A stretch of 64,000 bases of DNA from Tetradesmus obliquus (GCA_030272155.1 CP126196.1:62001-126000), one strand, 5' to 3'; positions 1-16,938 are shown, numbered from the stretch's first letter. Made by a program: numbers and translations. Notes: generated by a model from the sequence alone, not told the origin.

Positions 1-1156
1 ATTGATTGTTATCAACATGGCGCAGTGCACAATCAGGTTGTGGGCTGCATATGGGCACACATCAACAACTGCGGAGCCAGGTACCAGAACTGGTACACCA
101 TCTGGGATGGTGCTGTGCAATGGGACACGTGTGTCAACATGTGCTGCTCCTGAGAATGTGAGTCTTTTTTCAGAATTTTAGATTTATGGCGCATACATGT
201 GGCAGGGTATTGAGCAATCTCGTGTTTGCTGTCTGGGTCGCGTTGTTTGACTGTGCTGCCAGTCTTGTGTGTTGGATTGCTGTCTGGGGCGCGTTGTTTG
301 ACTGTGCTGCCAGCACATCCTGTGCTGGCCAGGCTACAGGGCTTGCTGTTGATGATTCCTGCAGGGCATGCACACATATTGGTAGCAACTGAGCAATCAA
401 GTGTCTTGTTGGGCAATGCTTCTGTCAATGAGCCACTTCAACTGGCAGCGTTGGGCATTGACAGTATCACACATGCTCATTGGTGCTGCTGGTTGGCTCG
501 TGGAGCGGCCCAGCACACGGGTCACATATCGTGAGCTATACTTTTTGATTTGGGCGTCTGATAGCGGTTTCTTCTTGGTTTACGGTACATGCCATAGCAA
601 CAGACTATTGCTGCAGCATAATCATGCTCATCATCGCTGTGATTTCTACAGCTGCTGTGCACACAAGTGCCAGTCTTTCTTCTGCGGGGTACTTTGCGGG
701 GCTTTTGTTTCTGGTTGATTGGCACCGCCACTCAGATCATCGTGAGGGTGGACACTGGCTGGCAGACACGGCGTGATGTGTCATGCTACCATGGTCTTGT
801 CTTGCTGGCCAGCTGCGAGATGCACTTTGTGTGAAGCTGGATGCAGCACAGCATATATGTATGCTGTATGCTGATGCTCGCTGAGTCAATGACCTACGAT
901 GTAATGACATTGTAGGAAACAACCAGGAAGCGTTGGTGCAATGCATGCATGTCCACATAACGGGCTGGCACACAGATGAAGCGGAATACTGCCTGGGCGG
1001 GAACCCTAGACACTGAATCGTGCTCAGCACGGTGTTAACAGTTTGAAACACATGGAATACGGCAATTCTAGACTCAATTGCATAAGTATGTCGTGTCCTG
1101 TACGTGCTGCGTGCGGAAAGGCGGGCACTCTGGGCTGTGATCGATGAAGCGTTCTC
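1..1156. other. No assignable gene; possible 5' flank of the WD-repeat gene
   Basis: I see no ORF here with recognisable protein character. The open frames are short and overlap on both strands. The only clear structure is a short direct duplication at 228-313. Upstream exons or the 5' UTR of the WD-repeat/coiled-coil gene could lie here, because its assigned ATG at 1157 is not certain. Confidence 0.5.
228..313. repeat. Direct duplication, 35-bp unit, 51-bp period
   Basis: The 35 bp at 228-262 recur at 279-313 with a single mismatch (gggtcg versus ggggcg). It is a small local tandem duplication of the kind that recurs in larger form in genes further right. Confidence 0.8.
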
Positions 1157-3045
1157 ATGGCGTTTGATGGGCTCACCAGCAGCCCTTTGAGACGTCCAGA
1201 AGCTTCGAACAGCACATGTGTTCCATCCGGGGCGTTCGCTTGGGGCCTGGTCCACCAGTATGCTGCTGCAGATACTGGCCAGTTGAAAGCAGCTTGTCTG
1301 CATCAGGACACGCTTTACGTCTCCAGCAGAAGAGGCATATGGCAGATAGAGTCTCGCGGTGGAAAGTGAGCACGTTTGCTGCCGGGGTGCTGTCGTGTCA
1401 GGGACTGCAACGATCTATGTGCCGCCCAACAGTACTGTATGCTGCTGGTATCATGGCAGCAGTGCTGGTACGCATGCTTATAACTGCTGTAGGACGCCTT
1501 GGTGCTTCTTGATGGCCGAGAATTTCCTGCCAACTCTTTCGTCACGCACGCTGCCTTATAAAACACGCAGGTATGAGGAGTTTCAGCGTGCTGATGCAGC
1601 CAGCAGCAGTCAGGGCCTGGTACACAACCTCTGTGCCACACCCAGCAGCACTGGTCCGCTACTGTGGGCTTGCAGCGGCGCAGGTGCTGCCAGCATCTAC
1701 AGCATTCAAAGCAAGTCCCTTGTGCGAAAGGTGGGGGCCACTAAATTGCTTCTGGGAGTGACATCCTGACTGCAGCGACAGCGTTCACAGCAGCAACAGC
1801 AGACGAGGCAGCCATGCACCCGTCCTTTTCAAGTAGAAACAGCAGCAGCTGTGTTCTGACCAAGTGGCATGCACATACAGCAGTGGCTGGTGTGGCCAGA
1901 TTGCTTATAGCACACTGCTCCCTGCACGCACGACTTGCACGCCCCGCACAGCCATTGCTGACCCTTGGTGCACGCATGTGCCTGCAGGCATTCCCTGCAC
2001 ACAATGGTGAGGTGCTGGCCCTGCAGGCGTCAGGCAGCCAGGCTGGCAGCTTCCTGGTCAGCGGCGGCACCGACTTCCAGGTGAGACCAGGGCTGCTGCC
2101 TGCGTGGCAGCCAGCACCAGAACACATCACCAGCATCCACCCAGTCCAGCCGCGTGATGCTCTCTGCTGATACTCAATTACCCATGGCCCGCTCGCTGCT
2201 GTTTACTGCTGTTATGCTGTCGTTGCTGCTGCTGCCCGGCTGCTGCTGCTGCCACTGCTCCGTCCCACCACCAGGTCAAGACCTGGGCCCCTTCCGGCGA
2301 CCTGCTGTCAGCCAGCGGCCACCACCATGCAGCCATACAGTGCCTGGCTGTGGTTACCTTGCCTAGCGGATACTCTGCAGCAGCAGCAGCCAGCGGTGGC
2401 AGCACCAGCAGGGGCAGCAGCGGCAGCGGCTTAAGGCGCACAAGCACAGCTGGTCGTCGCAGAACCACCAGTGGCATCAGCCAGCCAAGCGCCACCAGCA
2501 GCACTGGCATTGCTGCAGCTGCTGCAGCTGTTGGTGGTGTCGATGGTGCCCTCAAGGTGTGGGCTGGCGCTGCAGATGGCAGTCTGTCTGTGTGCCTTGA
2601 CGCCAGCGGCGCAGGCCAGCTGGACCCCGCCGGCTGGAGGGTCTTCAAGCCGGACGGCAATATGAAGGGTGAGTGGCACACCTACCAGCAGTGACATGCT
2701 TGCAGGAGACTTGCCGGAGCATGCATGTTGTGCTGCTGGCGCCACCATGTGGTGAAAAATAGCAGTACTGCAAGCGACCGTACCAATGCGGCTGAAACGA
2801 GATTTCGCAATGCCCCCCACTGTTGGGCTTCCACCAACATATGTTTCTACCCATGCCTGCTATGAAACTGCAGCCGCGCGCTGCATGCTGGCGCTGCCTG
2901 ACGGCCGCCTGTGGGTGGGCTGCGAGGATGGCCGGCTGTTCATCTTTGACGGCGCTTCTGAGGCACAGCTGGGCGTGGTCAAGGCGGCAGCAGGCGCCAT
3001 CTCAGCAATGGCACTGCTGGGAACACCAGCCAGCTCCTGCTCCAT

Positions 3046-3097
<52 letters not shown>

Positions 3098-6000
3098 GCA
3101 CAGCAGGTCTGGGTGGCCAGTGAGCGCGCCGTCAATGTGCTTGACGCCAGCAGTGGCGCGCTGCTGTTCAGCGTTTCTGCTGATGGTGACGGCGGCTTTG
3201 TCAAGGCGCTGCTGGCCTGGGACTGGGGCGCCTGGGTGCTGGGCACCGGCAGCCTGCGCCAGCTGGCAGCCAGGGCTGCTTGGGACAGCCTGTCGCAGCA
3301 GGTAAGGGCTGTACAGTAGGCAACCTTTTCACCAGCGTCATGGAATCGACAAGCTGAGAAACAGTGCAAAGCAGAACTCTCAACTGCTGCAGGCGGACGT
3401 GGCTTTACCATGCAGGCATGCTTGCAATGAGCATTGTCGGTGCCAGCAAGCATCCAGGCGTAATGTATGCATGCCCCGCAGGCACATGCCCACATCACCC
3501 TCTTTCTACATCCCTCCTACTTCCTTGCAGGCGGTCGACCTGGCATCCCAGCTGACTGCCGCACGTGACGACCTAGGCAACAGCCAGTGGCTGTCAGGGC
3601 AGCAGGCGCTGCAGCTGCACCAGCAGGAGCAGCAGCTCGCTGCAGCAGCAGAGCAGAACACGGCATTGCAACAGCAGTTGCAGGCAGCTTCACAGCAGGT
3701 GAGGCTGCTTGTGCAAGTTGCCAACGCTACGTGCTGCTGCTGGTGGATTGCAAAGGAAAGTTGGAGAACACCTCCTGTAGGTTTACCACTAGTATGTCGG
3801 AATGTGTACTACTGCTGCCCTTGACAAGACAATTCTCTGCATGGCTGCTATCAAAGACGTCAGCCGCAACTTGTCGCTGCACCGCAGGCGGTGAGTCTGG
3901 CACAGCACAACGAGCAGCTGCAGCAGGAACTGCATGCCGTGCAGCAAACAGCAGCTCAGCTGCAGCAGCAAGTTCAGCAGCAGCTAGCTGGTGCAGAGGC
4001 GATTGCTGCCAACCAGCTTGCGGCAAAGGACGAGCAGCTGGCAGCAGCTGCTGCAGCACTGGCCGCAGCCCAGCAGGAGGTCAGCAGCAGCAAGGCAGAG
4101 CTGAGTGCCTCTCAAAAGGAGTGCCACACTTTGAAAAGCCAGCTAGAAGCTATGCAAACAACAGCGCAGCAAGTGAGGCAGCAGCTGGAAGAGCAGCAGC
4201 AGCAGTCAGCGCAACAGTTGGCCGAGCAGCAGGTATTAGTGTCTCAGCTGACAGCGAAACATACAGAAGCAGAGAAGCAGCGTGCACAGCAAGTGGATGC
4301 ACTGCAGCAGCTGGCAACAAAGTATGAGCAAGCAGAGCAGCAGCTAGCTCAGCAGCAAGAGGCCAAGGTTCAGCTTGAAGCAGAGCACCAGCAGACGTCG
4401 CAACAGCTGGGCGACAATGCTGCTGTGCTTGCAGCTGCGCAGGCTGATCTTGCTGCTGTTCAAGCGAGGCTGCTGGCAGCTGAAGAGCAGCTTGCAGCAG
4501 TCACAGCACAGATGCATGACAGAGAGAGGCAGCTGGCAGCTGTGCAGGCTGACAGGCAGCAGCAGGAAGCAACAGCACAGGAGCATGCAGCAACACTCCA
4601 AGCACTGCTGTCAAAGTCGCAGGCTGCAGCAGCAACACTGCAGCAGCAGTTGGAAGCTCTCCAGGCAGCTGCACTTTCCCAGCAGGAGGCAGCAGCAGCG
4701 GCGGCTTTGGAAGCACAACAGCAAGCAGAGGGGTTGCAGCAGCAGATTGCAGCGATGCAACAGGCATCACAAGCTGAGCAGCAGGCAGCAACAGCAGCTG
4801 CTGCAGCAGCACAACAGCAAGCGGAGCAGCTGCAGCAGCAACTGGCAGATGTGCAGCAAAAGCAAGTGCAGCAGGATGCAGCCACAGCCGACACCACCAT
4901 GCAGGTGCAGCAGCTGCAGCAAGAGCTTGCAGCATTGCATGCTGCTGCAGCGACTGCTGTACAGCAGCACAGCCAGGAGCTGCAGGATAGCAAAGCAGCA
5001 GCAGACATCACGATCAAGAAGCTGCAGCAGGAATTGGCAGCCGCTGACGCTGCTCTGGAGCAGCTGCAGGTGGAGAAGCAGGCTGCAGTAGGAAAGCAGC
5101 AAGAGCTACAGCAGCAAACAGGCCAAGCTCAGCAGCAAGCTGCTGCAGAAGCAGCTGCAGCACAGCAACAGCTGGCGGTTGCACAGCAGGAGGTGAAAGC
5201 GCTGCAGCTGCAGCTGGAGGCGCAAGAGCAGCAGTTGTTAGCAGCGCAACAGTCACAGCAAGCAGCAGAACTGCAGAGTAGTGCCCTGAAAGATGAGCAA
5301 TCTGTGTATAGGCAGCAGTTGGAGGAACTTGGACAGGCTTACAGTAAGCTGGAGCAGCAGCTGCAGCAGCATCAAACAGCAGCTGCCAGCGAAGCAGCAG
5401 CAGCAGTGTCTGCAGCAGCTGCTGTGCAGGAGAAGGCATTGGAACTAGAGGCAGTGCAATTCAGGCTGCAGGATGTCACTGCACAGCTCGCCACAGCGCT
5501 CGAGGCCAAGCAGGCACTGCAGGATGCTCAGGAGCAGTCACGCCAGCAGCTGTCACAGCTGCACGGCCAGCTCGATGCAGCCGTTGAAGCCAAACAGCAG
5601 GCACAGCAGCAGATGCAGGCGGCAGAGGCTGCAATAGCTGGCTTCAACTCCAGCAGCCAGCAGCAGCTGCAGCAGGTGATGGACCAGCTCACAGCCGCAA
5701 AAGAGGAACATGGCAAGCAGCTTGAGCAGCAGCAAGCAGCAGGTGCTGCAGAGGTTGCCAAGCTGCAACAGCAGGCACAGCAGCTGCAGCAGCAACTGGA
5801 GAGTGTCGGGCAAGAACACCAGCAGGAGTCCTTCGCAGCAGCATCTAACATAGCGGGCCTGGAACAGCAGGTGCAGGCACTGCAGCACAAGCAGGAGCTG
5901 CACCAGCTCAGCCATAAACAGCAGGCCATGCAGCTGGAAGCCTCTCAGCAGCAGATGCAACAGCTGCAGCAGCAGCTGGCAGCAGCCCAGGCCGCCGCGC

Positions 6001-7685
6001 AGCACATGCAAGCACAAGCTGCTGCTGCTGAGGCGCAGCACAAGGCAGACTTGTACCAGGCCAGGCTAGCTGCTGTTGAGGCAAAGATAACAGACCTGGA
6101 AGGCCAGGTGCAGCTTGCTAGATCAGCTTCATCGCAGCGGCACAGGAGCAACACGGGTGGCTTTGTCACCGATGCAGCGTCAGTTCAGCAGCAAACACAG
6201 CAGCAGCATGATGCAGGCGTCACTGCAGCAGCGGCAGCAGCAGCGGCCGCAGCTGCAGCAGTAGCAGCAGAGGCAAAGGCAGCCAGGGCCGAGGAGCGCG
6301 TTGAGGCAGCTCAGCAGCAGCTGAGGCAGCTGTCTGCAGAGCGAGATGCGCTGCAGGGCAGGCTGGCAGCAGCAACACGAGCGGCAGATGAAGCAACCGC
6401 GGCTGCAGCTGCTGCCAAAGCAGAGGCGCAGCAGCACGCAGCAAGTGCAGCGGCCGAAGACGGCAGGCAGCTGCGCGACACTGCTGCGCTACTGTCTGAT
6501 CAGCTGGAGCAGGGGCATGCTGAGCTGGCAGCCGTGGTTGAGGACAGGTACCAGCTGCAGGTGAGGCTGCATGGGGCAGGGCCTGCCAGGTTAGGCCTGC
6601 ATGTGCGTGCATTGCTATGTGTCCTTGCCTGATGTTACTCAGCAGCACGCTCTATACAGTAACAGCTGCAGCGCAGTAGCCATCACAATTAACTGCACCC
6701 TCACCTGTGCAGGTTGCTCTGAAGGCCTCTCGCAAGCAGCTTTTGGCTGCACAGGAGCAGCTCAAGGCGCTGCAGGCGGCAGCAGCAGCAGCGGCACCTC
6801 AGCGCCGTAGCAGCAACAACGGCGCCGCCAGCAGCTCGGCCGAGGTTGCACGCGCTGCTGCAGCCGCTGCTGCTGCTGCGGAGGACGCAGCCGCGTCGCG
6901 GCACAAGCTAGCGCAGCTGGAGGGGGCGCTGCGGCAGGCCTCGTGTGACTACCAGCTCATCCTGGCTGAGCTGGGCCGCATCCGCAGCGAGGGCAGCAGC
7001 AGGCAGGCGCAGCTGGAGGAGGCGCTGGCTGGCAGGGCAGCAGCGCAGGCAGAGGTAGCCAGGTGAGCTGCGGTGTACCTCGCTGCAGGAATTGCTACTG
7101 CTCTTGGACTGCGCCAAGAGTGTGTGCATTAGTTCAATCTGCCCTGTGCATGCTTGTGTTTCGACAGCTTTTCAAAGCTATATGTTTCGTGTCTGCGTAA
7201 GGGCAGAGCTGCCCCAACATACGTGCCTGGTGTCATCCCGGCCATGCAGGCTGCAGGCACTGCTGGCGGCGATGCAGCAGCAGCTGGCGGCCTCCTCCAG
7301 GCTGCAGGCCACACACAACGAGGTCATGCAGCGCGTGGCTGGCAGTGCAGCAGCAGGCCCTGGCAGCCCCATTGCTGAGCCTGCCAGCCCTGGGGTGGGC
7401 TGGCCCTTCCAGCCAGCACACAGTGCATACCAGCCAGCAGCAGCAGAAGCCGCAGAAGCAGCAGCGACCCAGGTGCAGCAGCCGTCAAGCATGGCAGCAC
7501 CTGGCGGCATGCATGCAGTGGACCAGGCCAGCAGGCGTAGCAGGGACGGCTCGCAGCATGACAGGGCAGCTGGCTGCAGCAGCGGCAGCGGGGGTGCTAC
7601 GCCGGCGGCTGGCGGCAGGGCACGCGCAGCGGCGCCTCGTGGCTCCGCCAGGGAGCGCTGCTTGCCGCCCACAGGGTTCATGTGA
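1157..7685 (+). CDS. WD-repeat protein with very long Gln/Ala-rich coiled coil (about 1,636 aa)
   Basis: Exons by GT-AG signals with matching phase: 1157-1365, 1571-1730, 1988-2080, 2275-2668, 2874-3301, 3531-3698, 3888-6560, 6713-7062, 7250-7685. Residues 1 to about 430 show degenerate WD-like beta-propeller strands (HNGEVLALQASG, FLVSGGTD, VKTWAPSGDLL, DGALKVWAG, LPDGRLWVGCEDGRLFIF). From about 430 to 1,490 the chain is almost entirely heptad-like Q/A/L/E coiled coil, nearly all of it in one 2,673-nt exon. The last 145 residues are Ala/Gly/Ser/Pro-rich and disordered-looking. This points to a scaffold, tether or cytoskeletal protein; the exact family is not recognised. The ATG at 1157 is the first in a frame that splices cleanly, but further 5' exons cannot be excluded. 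The stop lies 51 nt before a TGTAA motif. Confidence 0.8.
3047..3096 (+). repeat. In-frame (AGC)n, poly-Ser tract
   Basis: About 16 uninterrupted AGC codons within the WD-repeat part of the preceding gene encode a poly-Ser loop between two predicted propeller strands. It is probably length-variable between strains. Confidence 0.9.
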
Positions 7686-8592
7686 AGCCTGCACAGCATA
7701 GCATTGCTTGGAGCTTGCAAATAGTTCGGGCAGCATGTAAGGAACCAGGGGTTTGCACAAGCTTCCAAGACACCTGCCTAAATGAAAGCAGACTCGTGGT
7801 AGCTGCTCCTGTGCGACAGTAGTAGCAGGAGTTTACTGCAGGACTTTCCGTTTTTGGTACAGCGCGCTGGGCAGCAAATTGGCGACAGTCCAGGCACTCA
7901 AGGCACAAGCTCCAACACCACCAGCAATGCCCGCAAGGGCCTTGAGCGTGGCGCTAGGTTATATGCATTGTGAGCCTCGTGACACTCATCATCAGCAAGT
8001 TGCTCGAGGATGTCAGGGCCCCTGCACACGGTGTAGTGCAGATGTTGTTGCTAACGTTGTTTAATTTGCCAAGCCGGATACTCAAAGTACGTGTAACAGT
8101 TACAAAGGTACACCACATGCTCATGATATCGAGTTCAAAGGTGCCACTGCGTCCAGACAACGCTCCATGAGCAACGTCCAAAACTCGTGCTGATGCTCGG
8201 CGGCAGACAACACACAATTGATCTACACAAGTGCACACAGACACTGTAAGGCTGTGTTGTATAAATTACAGCAGTATACATTTGGTACATTGCGCATGCA
8301 TGCACTGCGGCGCTGCCAGCTCCACAGGGACACTGCAGCACCCACCCAGCACCTGCCTGCACACCACATACCCGGCAAGCCACATGTTTGCGCAGCACGA
8401 GGACGACAGAAAACTACAAATGCAAACAGGCAGGCACTTCCTGTGACTGCAGCGCTCGCTGCGGTTCCAAATTGCGCCCCTCCAACAGGTGTACACAGCC
8501 GACAGTACTGTAGCTGCGCTACGCTGCACCCTCCTGCCATGCCCAGCAGCTGCCGCCAGCAGTGACGCGCAGCGCGCCACAACACCTTCTGT
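7686..8592. other. Convergent 3' intergenic region
   Basis: This lies between the ends of the coiled-coil gene (+) and etfB (-). It should contain both 3' UTRs. TGTAA occurs on the plus strand at 7736 and 8092, and its complement TTACA occurs at 8100 and 8266. No coding exon is seen. Confidence 0.6.
7736..7740 (+). terminator. TGTAA polyadenylation-type motif
   Basis: TGTAA is the usual poly(A) signal of chlorophycean algae. This copy begins 51 nt after the stop of the coiled-coil gene, which is close; a second copy at 8092 is the alternative. Confidence 0.4.
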
Positions 8593-9789
8593 TCAGATGA
8601 CCTTGGCCTCCTTGTGCAGCTTCTCCACCAGCTCAGCCACGCTGCCCAGCACCACGCCACCCTTGCGCTGCGCGGGCTCCTCCACCTGCAGGTGAGCAGG
8701 CATTACATGTGCAAATTTCAGCACGCAGCAGCATGTCAGCCGGTTCGTTGCAGCAGCAGGTGGCACCAGGCAACATGACAGCAAACAGCATCTAACATGC
8801 ATTTGAAAGCGCAGGACACGTGCACCACGCAGCCTGTCAAGTGCAAATGTACTCATCCATGCATGTCGCTCGCATCACACCGCCAGTCGAGGGCAAGTTA
8901 GCACACATGCATGCCCCCTGCGCCATGCTGATGCGCAGCGATAGGCGGCCACCGCTGCTGCCCCCAACCCCACCCCAAACGCAAACACATGCCCACCTGC
9001 AGCGTGACCAGCTGTTGGGTCACTTCCACGCCCAGCTCCTGCGGCGTCAGCATGGAGATGGGCTTCTTCTTGGCCTTCATGATGTTGGGCAGCGTGGCGT
9101 ACCTGAGGGGGTGGCAGCAGCAGCAGCAGCAGCCAGCACAGAAGTGCAGCCTGGTGGGCCAGCTGTAACGGACAGTGCAGCCGTGGCAGTGTGCAGGCCT
9201 GTGATGCAGCAACACCACTACCAGCAGTTTCTCGAGGCAGCCTGAGGCGTGCGGTGCAGCTGCAGTCAGGCCCAACAGCGCGCCGGCAGCGCTGCCGGCA
9301 GGCCAAGCCTGTGAGTTAGCGGGGCTGGCTGTGCCCTGCTGTGAGCAGCTGCGCTGGCCTACATCGCGCAGGCGCCCGCCCCCGCACCTTGGCTCGTTGA
9401 GCCGTAGGTCTGTGGTGATCACCGCCGGCAGCTGGCAGCTGAGCGTCTCCAACCCGCCATCAACCTCGCGCGTCACCTGAGCGGGCAGCGGCGGCAGCAG
9501 AGGCAGCAGCAGCAGGACGCGCACTGGATGTGCCGGCAGGGTACAGCGGCAGCTAGGTTGCATTAGCACATTAGTACCTCAGGTGCAACAGGGGCGCTGA
9601 TATGCACAGTTGAAACGTAAGTGCCGCCATTGCCTTCGACCATGCTGCCGCTACCCCTTCAGTTTCAACTCACGTTGCCGCCACCCCCTCCCCGCCCCAC
9701 CTTGGCGCTGCCAGCTGCCTTGTCCAGCTCCACCTTGGATGCAAAGGTGGCTTGGGGCCACGACAGCAGCCCAGCCAGCATCTGACCCT

Positions 9790-9829
<40 letters not shown>

Positions 9830-10226
9830 CAGCAGCAGCACAACAGGCATAGTGATAAGACAGCGTTGGCGCTGCGTTTGCATGTCTGTACAAGCAGAAC
9901 ACCACCCACAGCACAGCACAGCTGGTGGCCCTCAGCCGCACGTGCCAGCTGGCTGTGCACCTAGAGACACGCCAGCGCCATTCAATAGAGCACCTGCCTC
10001 ACTACTGCTGTTGCAGCTGCTGCTACTGCTGCTCCTCCCCTGCATCAGCTCGGGTGCTGCTCCCCGCCCCCACCCCGCCCTCCACACCACGTGCACACCG
10101 TCTGGTTGTTGTCGCCGTCAATGGCCTGCTTGCCCAGCAGGCACAGCAGCGGCTGCTCACGCCGAGCCAGTGCTGCCAGCAGCTTGGCCACTGCCAGCGG
10201 CTCCAGCTGCTGCTCAGTGCTGACGT

Positions 10227-10258
<32 letters not shown>

Positions 10259-10959
10259 GTGCGCAGCGTCTCCTGCAGCACGCGCGTTTGTTTCATGTAC
10301 AGCGATGCGCGGCGCTGTGGACCGCACAGCTATGAGCTAGCTGAGCATGCTGCTGGATACAGCCGGGCCGTATGTCTGCTTGATGTCTGTGTTGCTGGGC
10401 TGGAGCTGCTTCTGGCAGCCGGCTGGTGTACTGCTGAAGAGGACCTCAAGCTCAGCAGCAGCTGCAAGGCATCACATGCAACTGCATCTGGTGTGTGCGC
10501 GCAGCAAGGCATGCTGTGGCGCTCACCTGCACCTGCTGAGGACCTAGCGATACAGCTACCACCTCATCTACTGCCTTGGACTCTCGTAGCCGCAGTGCCT
10601 CCTGCAGCAGCACAGCGGTCAGTACCATGCACTGCCAACACAGCAGGTGGTTGAGCCCTCTGCCAACTGTACCCAGCCCAGGCAACTGCTGCTGCAGTAG
10701 CCTGCTGCTGCAGTAGCCTGATGAAGCCTGTCGCTCACCTCTACAGCAATTTCGCAGAATGGGTTCATGCTCATCTTCACGTTTGTGAGATCCACTCCGC
10801 TCTGCAGCAAGCAAACTGCCCTGCTCAGTACCTAGTCAGCAGCTGTGTCATCGCTTGCACAGCACGGAGTACTGCTGCTGAGCTTGCCTTGTCTGGTTTG
10901 ATCCGAACTCGTGCATTGTAATCTATGACGCGCTTCACTGCAACGAGGACCTTCGACAT
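8593..10959 (-). CDS. etfB: Electron transfer flavoprotein beta subunit (252 aa)
   Basis: Eight exons join in phase: 10888-10959, 10739-10801, 10527-10601, 10099-10272, 9701-9787, 9388-9476, 8997-9102, 8593-8685. The 252-residue product has normal family length and begins [20 protein letters not shown]. The ETF-beta signature is complete ([12 protein letters not shown]...[15 protein letters not shown], about residues 158-186), followed by the conserved [14 protein letters not shown] segment. It pairs with ETF-alpha, binds AMP and takes electrons from mitochondrial acyl-CoA and branched-chain dehydrogenases to pass to ETF-QO. No cleavable presequence is visible, as is usual for beta subunits. 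Intron 1 has a GC donor (AAG|GCAAGC). Intron 4 carries a long (CTG)n run just before exon 5. The gene is head-to-head with rsmH (275 bp apart). Confidence 0.95.
9788..9842 (-). repeat. (CTG)n on the etfB strand, abutting an acceptor
   Basis: Read on the minus strand this is CTG repeats running directly into the CTGCAG acceptor of etfB exon 5 (exon starts at 9787). There is one interrupting TAG on the plus strand. It takes the place of a normal polypyrimidine tract. Confidence 0.85.
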
Positions 10960-11233
10960 TGTGTTCTCAGAATATGAAGTGAATGTCCTGCCTGCCTGCA
11001 CTCTACTTGATCAGGGTGCCTAACGCAGTGGCCTCGAGTACAATATGACACAGAAACAAAACTGTAAGAGACCGCAACACTGGTCCATATGCGTGCCTTT
11101 CAAGTAGGGCTTGATGTTTAGCTTTGGACAAAGCAGCCGTTGATTTGCAGGCACCGCCCTGGCCAATGACCGATGCAAAACTAATTTCACGTGTTTTTCA
11201 CATCTATAACGCCGTTTACTGTGCACGGCACCT
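10960..11233. promoter_or_regulatory. Bidirectional promoter region, etfB / rsmH
   Basis: Only 274 bp separate two divergent start codons, so both promoters and 5' UTRs must fit here. I see no TATA box or named motif that I would defend. The compact head-to-head layout is the evidence. Confidence 0.55.
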
Positions 11234-15691
<4,458 letters not shown>

Positions 15692-16374
15692 CGCCGCCGT
15701 GGCTGCTGGGCCACTGCAGGCTCAGCTAGCAGGCTGCTAGCACTGCGCCAGCCCCCTGGGTGTGCATGACTTGTGCATCGGATGTTATGTGTTGTGCAAA
15801 TTGCACGGTTTTGTGGCAAATGCGAGTGTTGTGCAACTTCTTCTTGGTGTGCCATTGATGCACCATGCAGTCGCTGGCACGGGCTATGCGGCACTGCTGG
15901 AAGCAGCATCTCTACTGTGACAGCTGCAGGAACCAGGGTGTCCTGCCTGCCCTCAGGCCTCGGAGGCATGCCGTGCAGTTTTCCAGTACCAAACACGGCT
16001 TGCTGTTGGCTCAGCAGCCAGTGATTTCCAACCACAACGTTACATGTTCCCTTCGATGTGATTATACCTTGCAAGCCTGATCAGCTGTTACAGTATGGTC
16101 ACTACTCGGGTGCTGCAACTCTTCGAGAGGTTACCTGTGAAGGTTACTGGCAGTCGTGGTGGACATTGACAGCTTGCCAAAGTTACGTTTTGCTGGTAGG
16201 TTCAACCCAACAGGCCCTGTGCAAGTTGCAGGCAGTCTTTCTGTAACAGTACCTGGTTGATCCAGCCGGACACTGAGTGCTGAGGGATATTATAGACTGG
16301 ACGCACCAGATAAGGCGATCACAGCAGACCATTTTAACCACTGGGACTACGGCCACATCGATTAGACCCGGCGG
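15692..16374. other. rsmH 3' flank; no firm gene
   Basis: A TGTAA at 16242-16246 could end the rsmH transcript, giving a 3' UTR of about 550 nt. From about 16292 the frame of the following orphan ORF is already coding-like (ITADHFNHWDYGHID) but meets an in-frame TAG at 16363. Confidence 0.4.
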
Positions 16375-16806
16375 GTGCGCAACAGCTACTTCGCAGCGTT
16401 GGAGGACTATGTGCTGCTGGCAGGCGGTCTGCAGCCACCGATTCACCCAGGTGGATGCATAGAGTTTGAGCCAGCGCCTCCAGAGAATGTGGAGTGGATG
16501 CTGAGGGTGCATGCAACGTACCTGCGCTACTGGCGCGTGCAGCACAGCCACTTTGTGCTGCACATGAGCTATTGCATCAGCATGCTGCACAACAGCGCAG
16601 ACTATGACTTCAACCACAGCCACTGCCACTCAGTGCTTGTGGAGCAGCTGCAGTGCGTGCTGGAAGACCTCAGCTTTAGCAACTGGCTTGTGCAGCCCCC
16701 CATGTCTGCCACACAGACAACAGCGCACCTTGCTATCAGCATCACGCAGCAGTTAGTGGCATGGGGACTGGATGTTGGGCCGCCCATTGACATCTACAGT
16801 GACTAG
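16375..16806 (+). CDS. Orphan ORF, 143 aa, unknown function
   Basis: The 143-residue frame is compositionally protein-like (LEDYVLLAGGLQPP, EPAPPENVEWMLRVHATYLR, FNHSHCHSVLVEQLQCVLEDL, GLDVGPPIDIYSD). It lacks the Q/A runs of its neighbours. It is rich in His, Trp and Tyr, with several His pairs. The same frame upstream of a TAG at 16363 also looks coding, so this may be the 3' part of a decayed longer gene or of a mobile-element protein. I recognise no family. Confidence 0.35.
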   Translation: MRNSYFAALEDYVLLAGGLQPPIHPGGCIEFEPAPPENVEWMLRVHATYLRYWRVQHSHFVLHMSYCISMLHNSADYDFNHSHCHSVLVEQLQCVLEDLSFSNWLVQPPMSATQTTAHLAISITQQLVAWGLDVGPPIDIYSD

Positions 16807-16907
16807 AGCAGCCGGAGCACCTACATCGGCTGCCACACAGTCAGTGTGCGGGCTGACACAGCAGTGTCCAGAACAGCAGCATCTGCCTGCCATATGCAGT
16901 GGCGGCA

Positions 16908-16938
<31 letters not shown>

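Noticed and set aside
4460-5017. Cys/Ser-rich and Leu-rich open frames on the minus strand across the coiled-coil exon.
   Set aside because: They are translations of CTG/TGC/GCT repeats opposite the CAG-rich coding strand.
16250-16267. TACCTGGTTGATCCAGCC resembles the 5' end of 18S rRNA (TACCTGGTTGATCCTGCC).
   Set aside because: The match stops after 18 bp and nothing downstream follows 18S; a chance match or tiny fragment is more likely than an rRNA gene.
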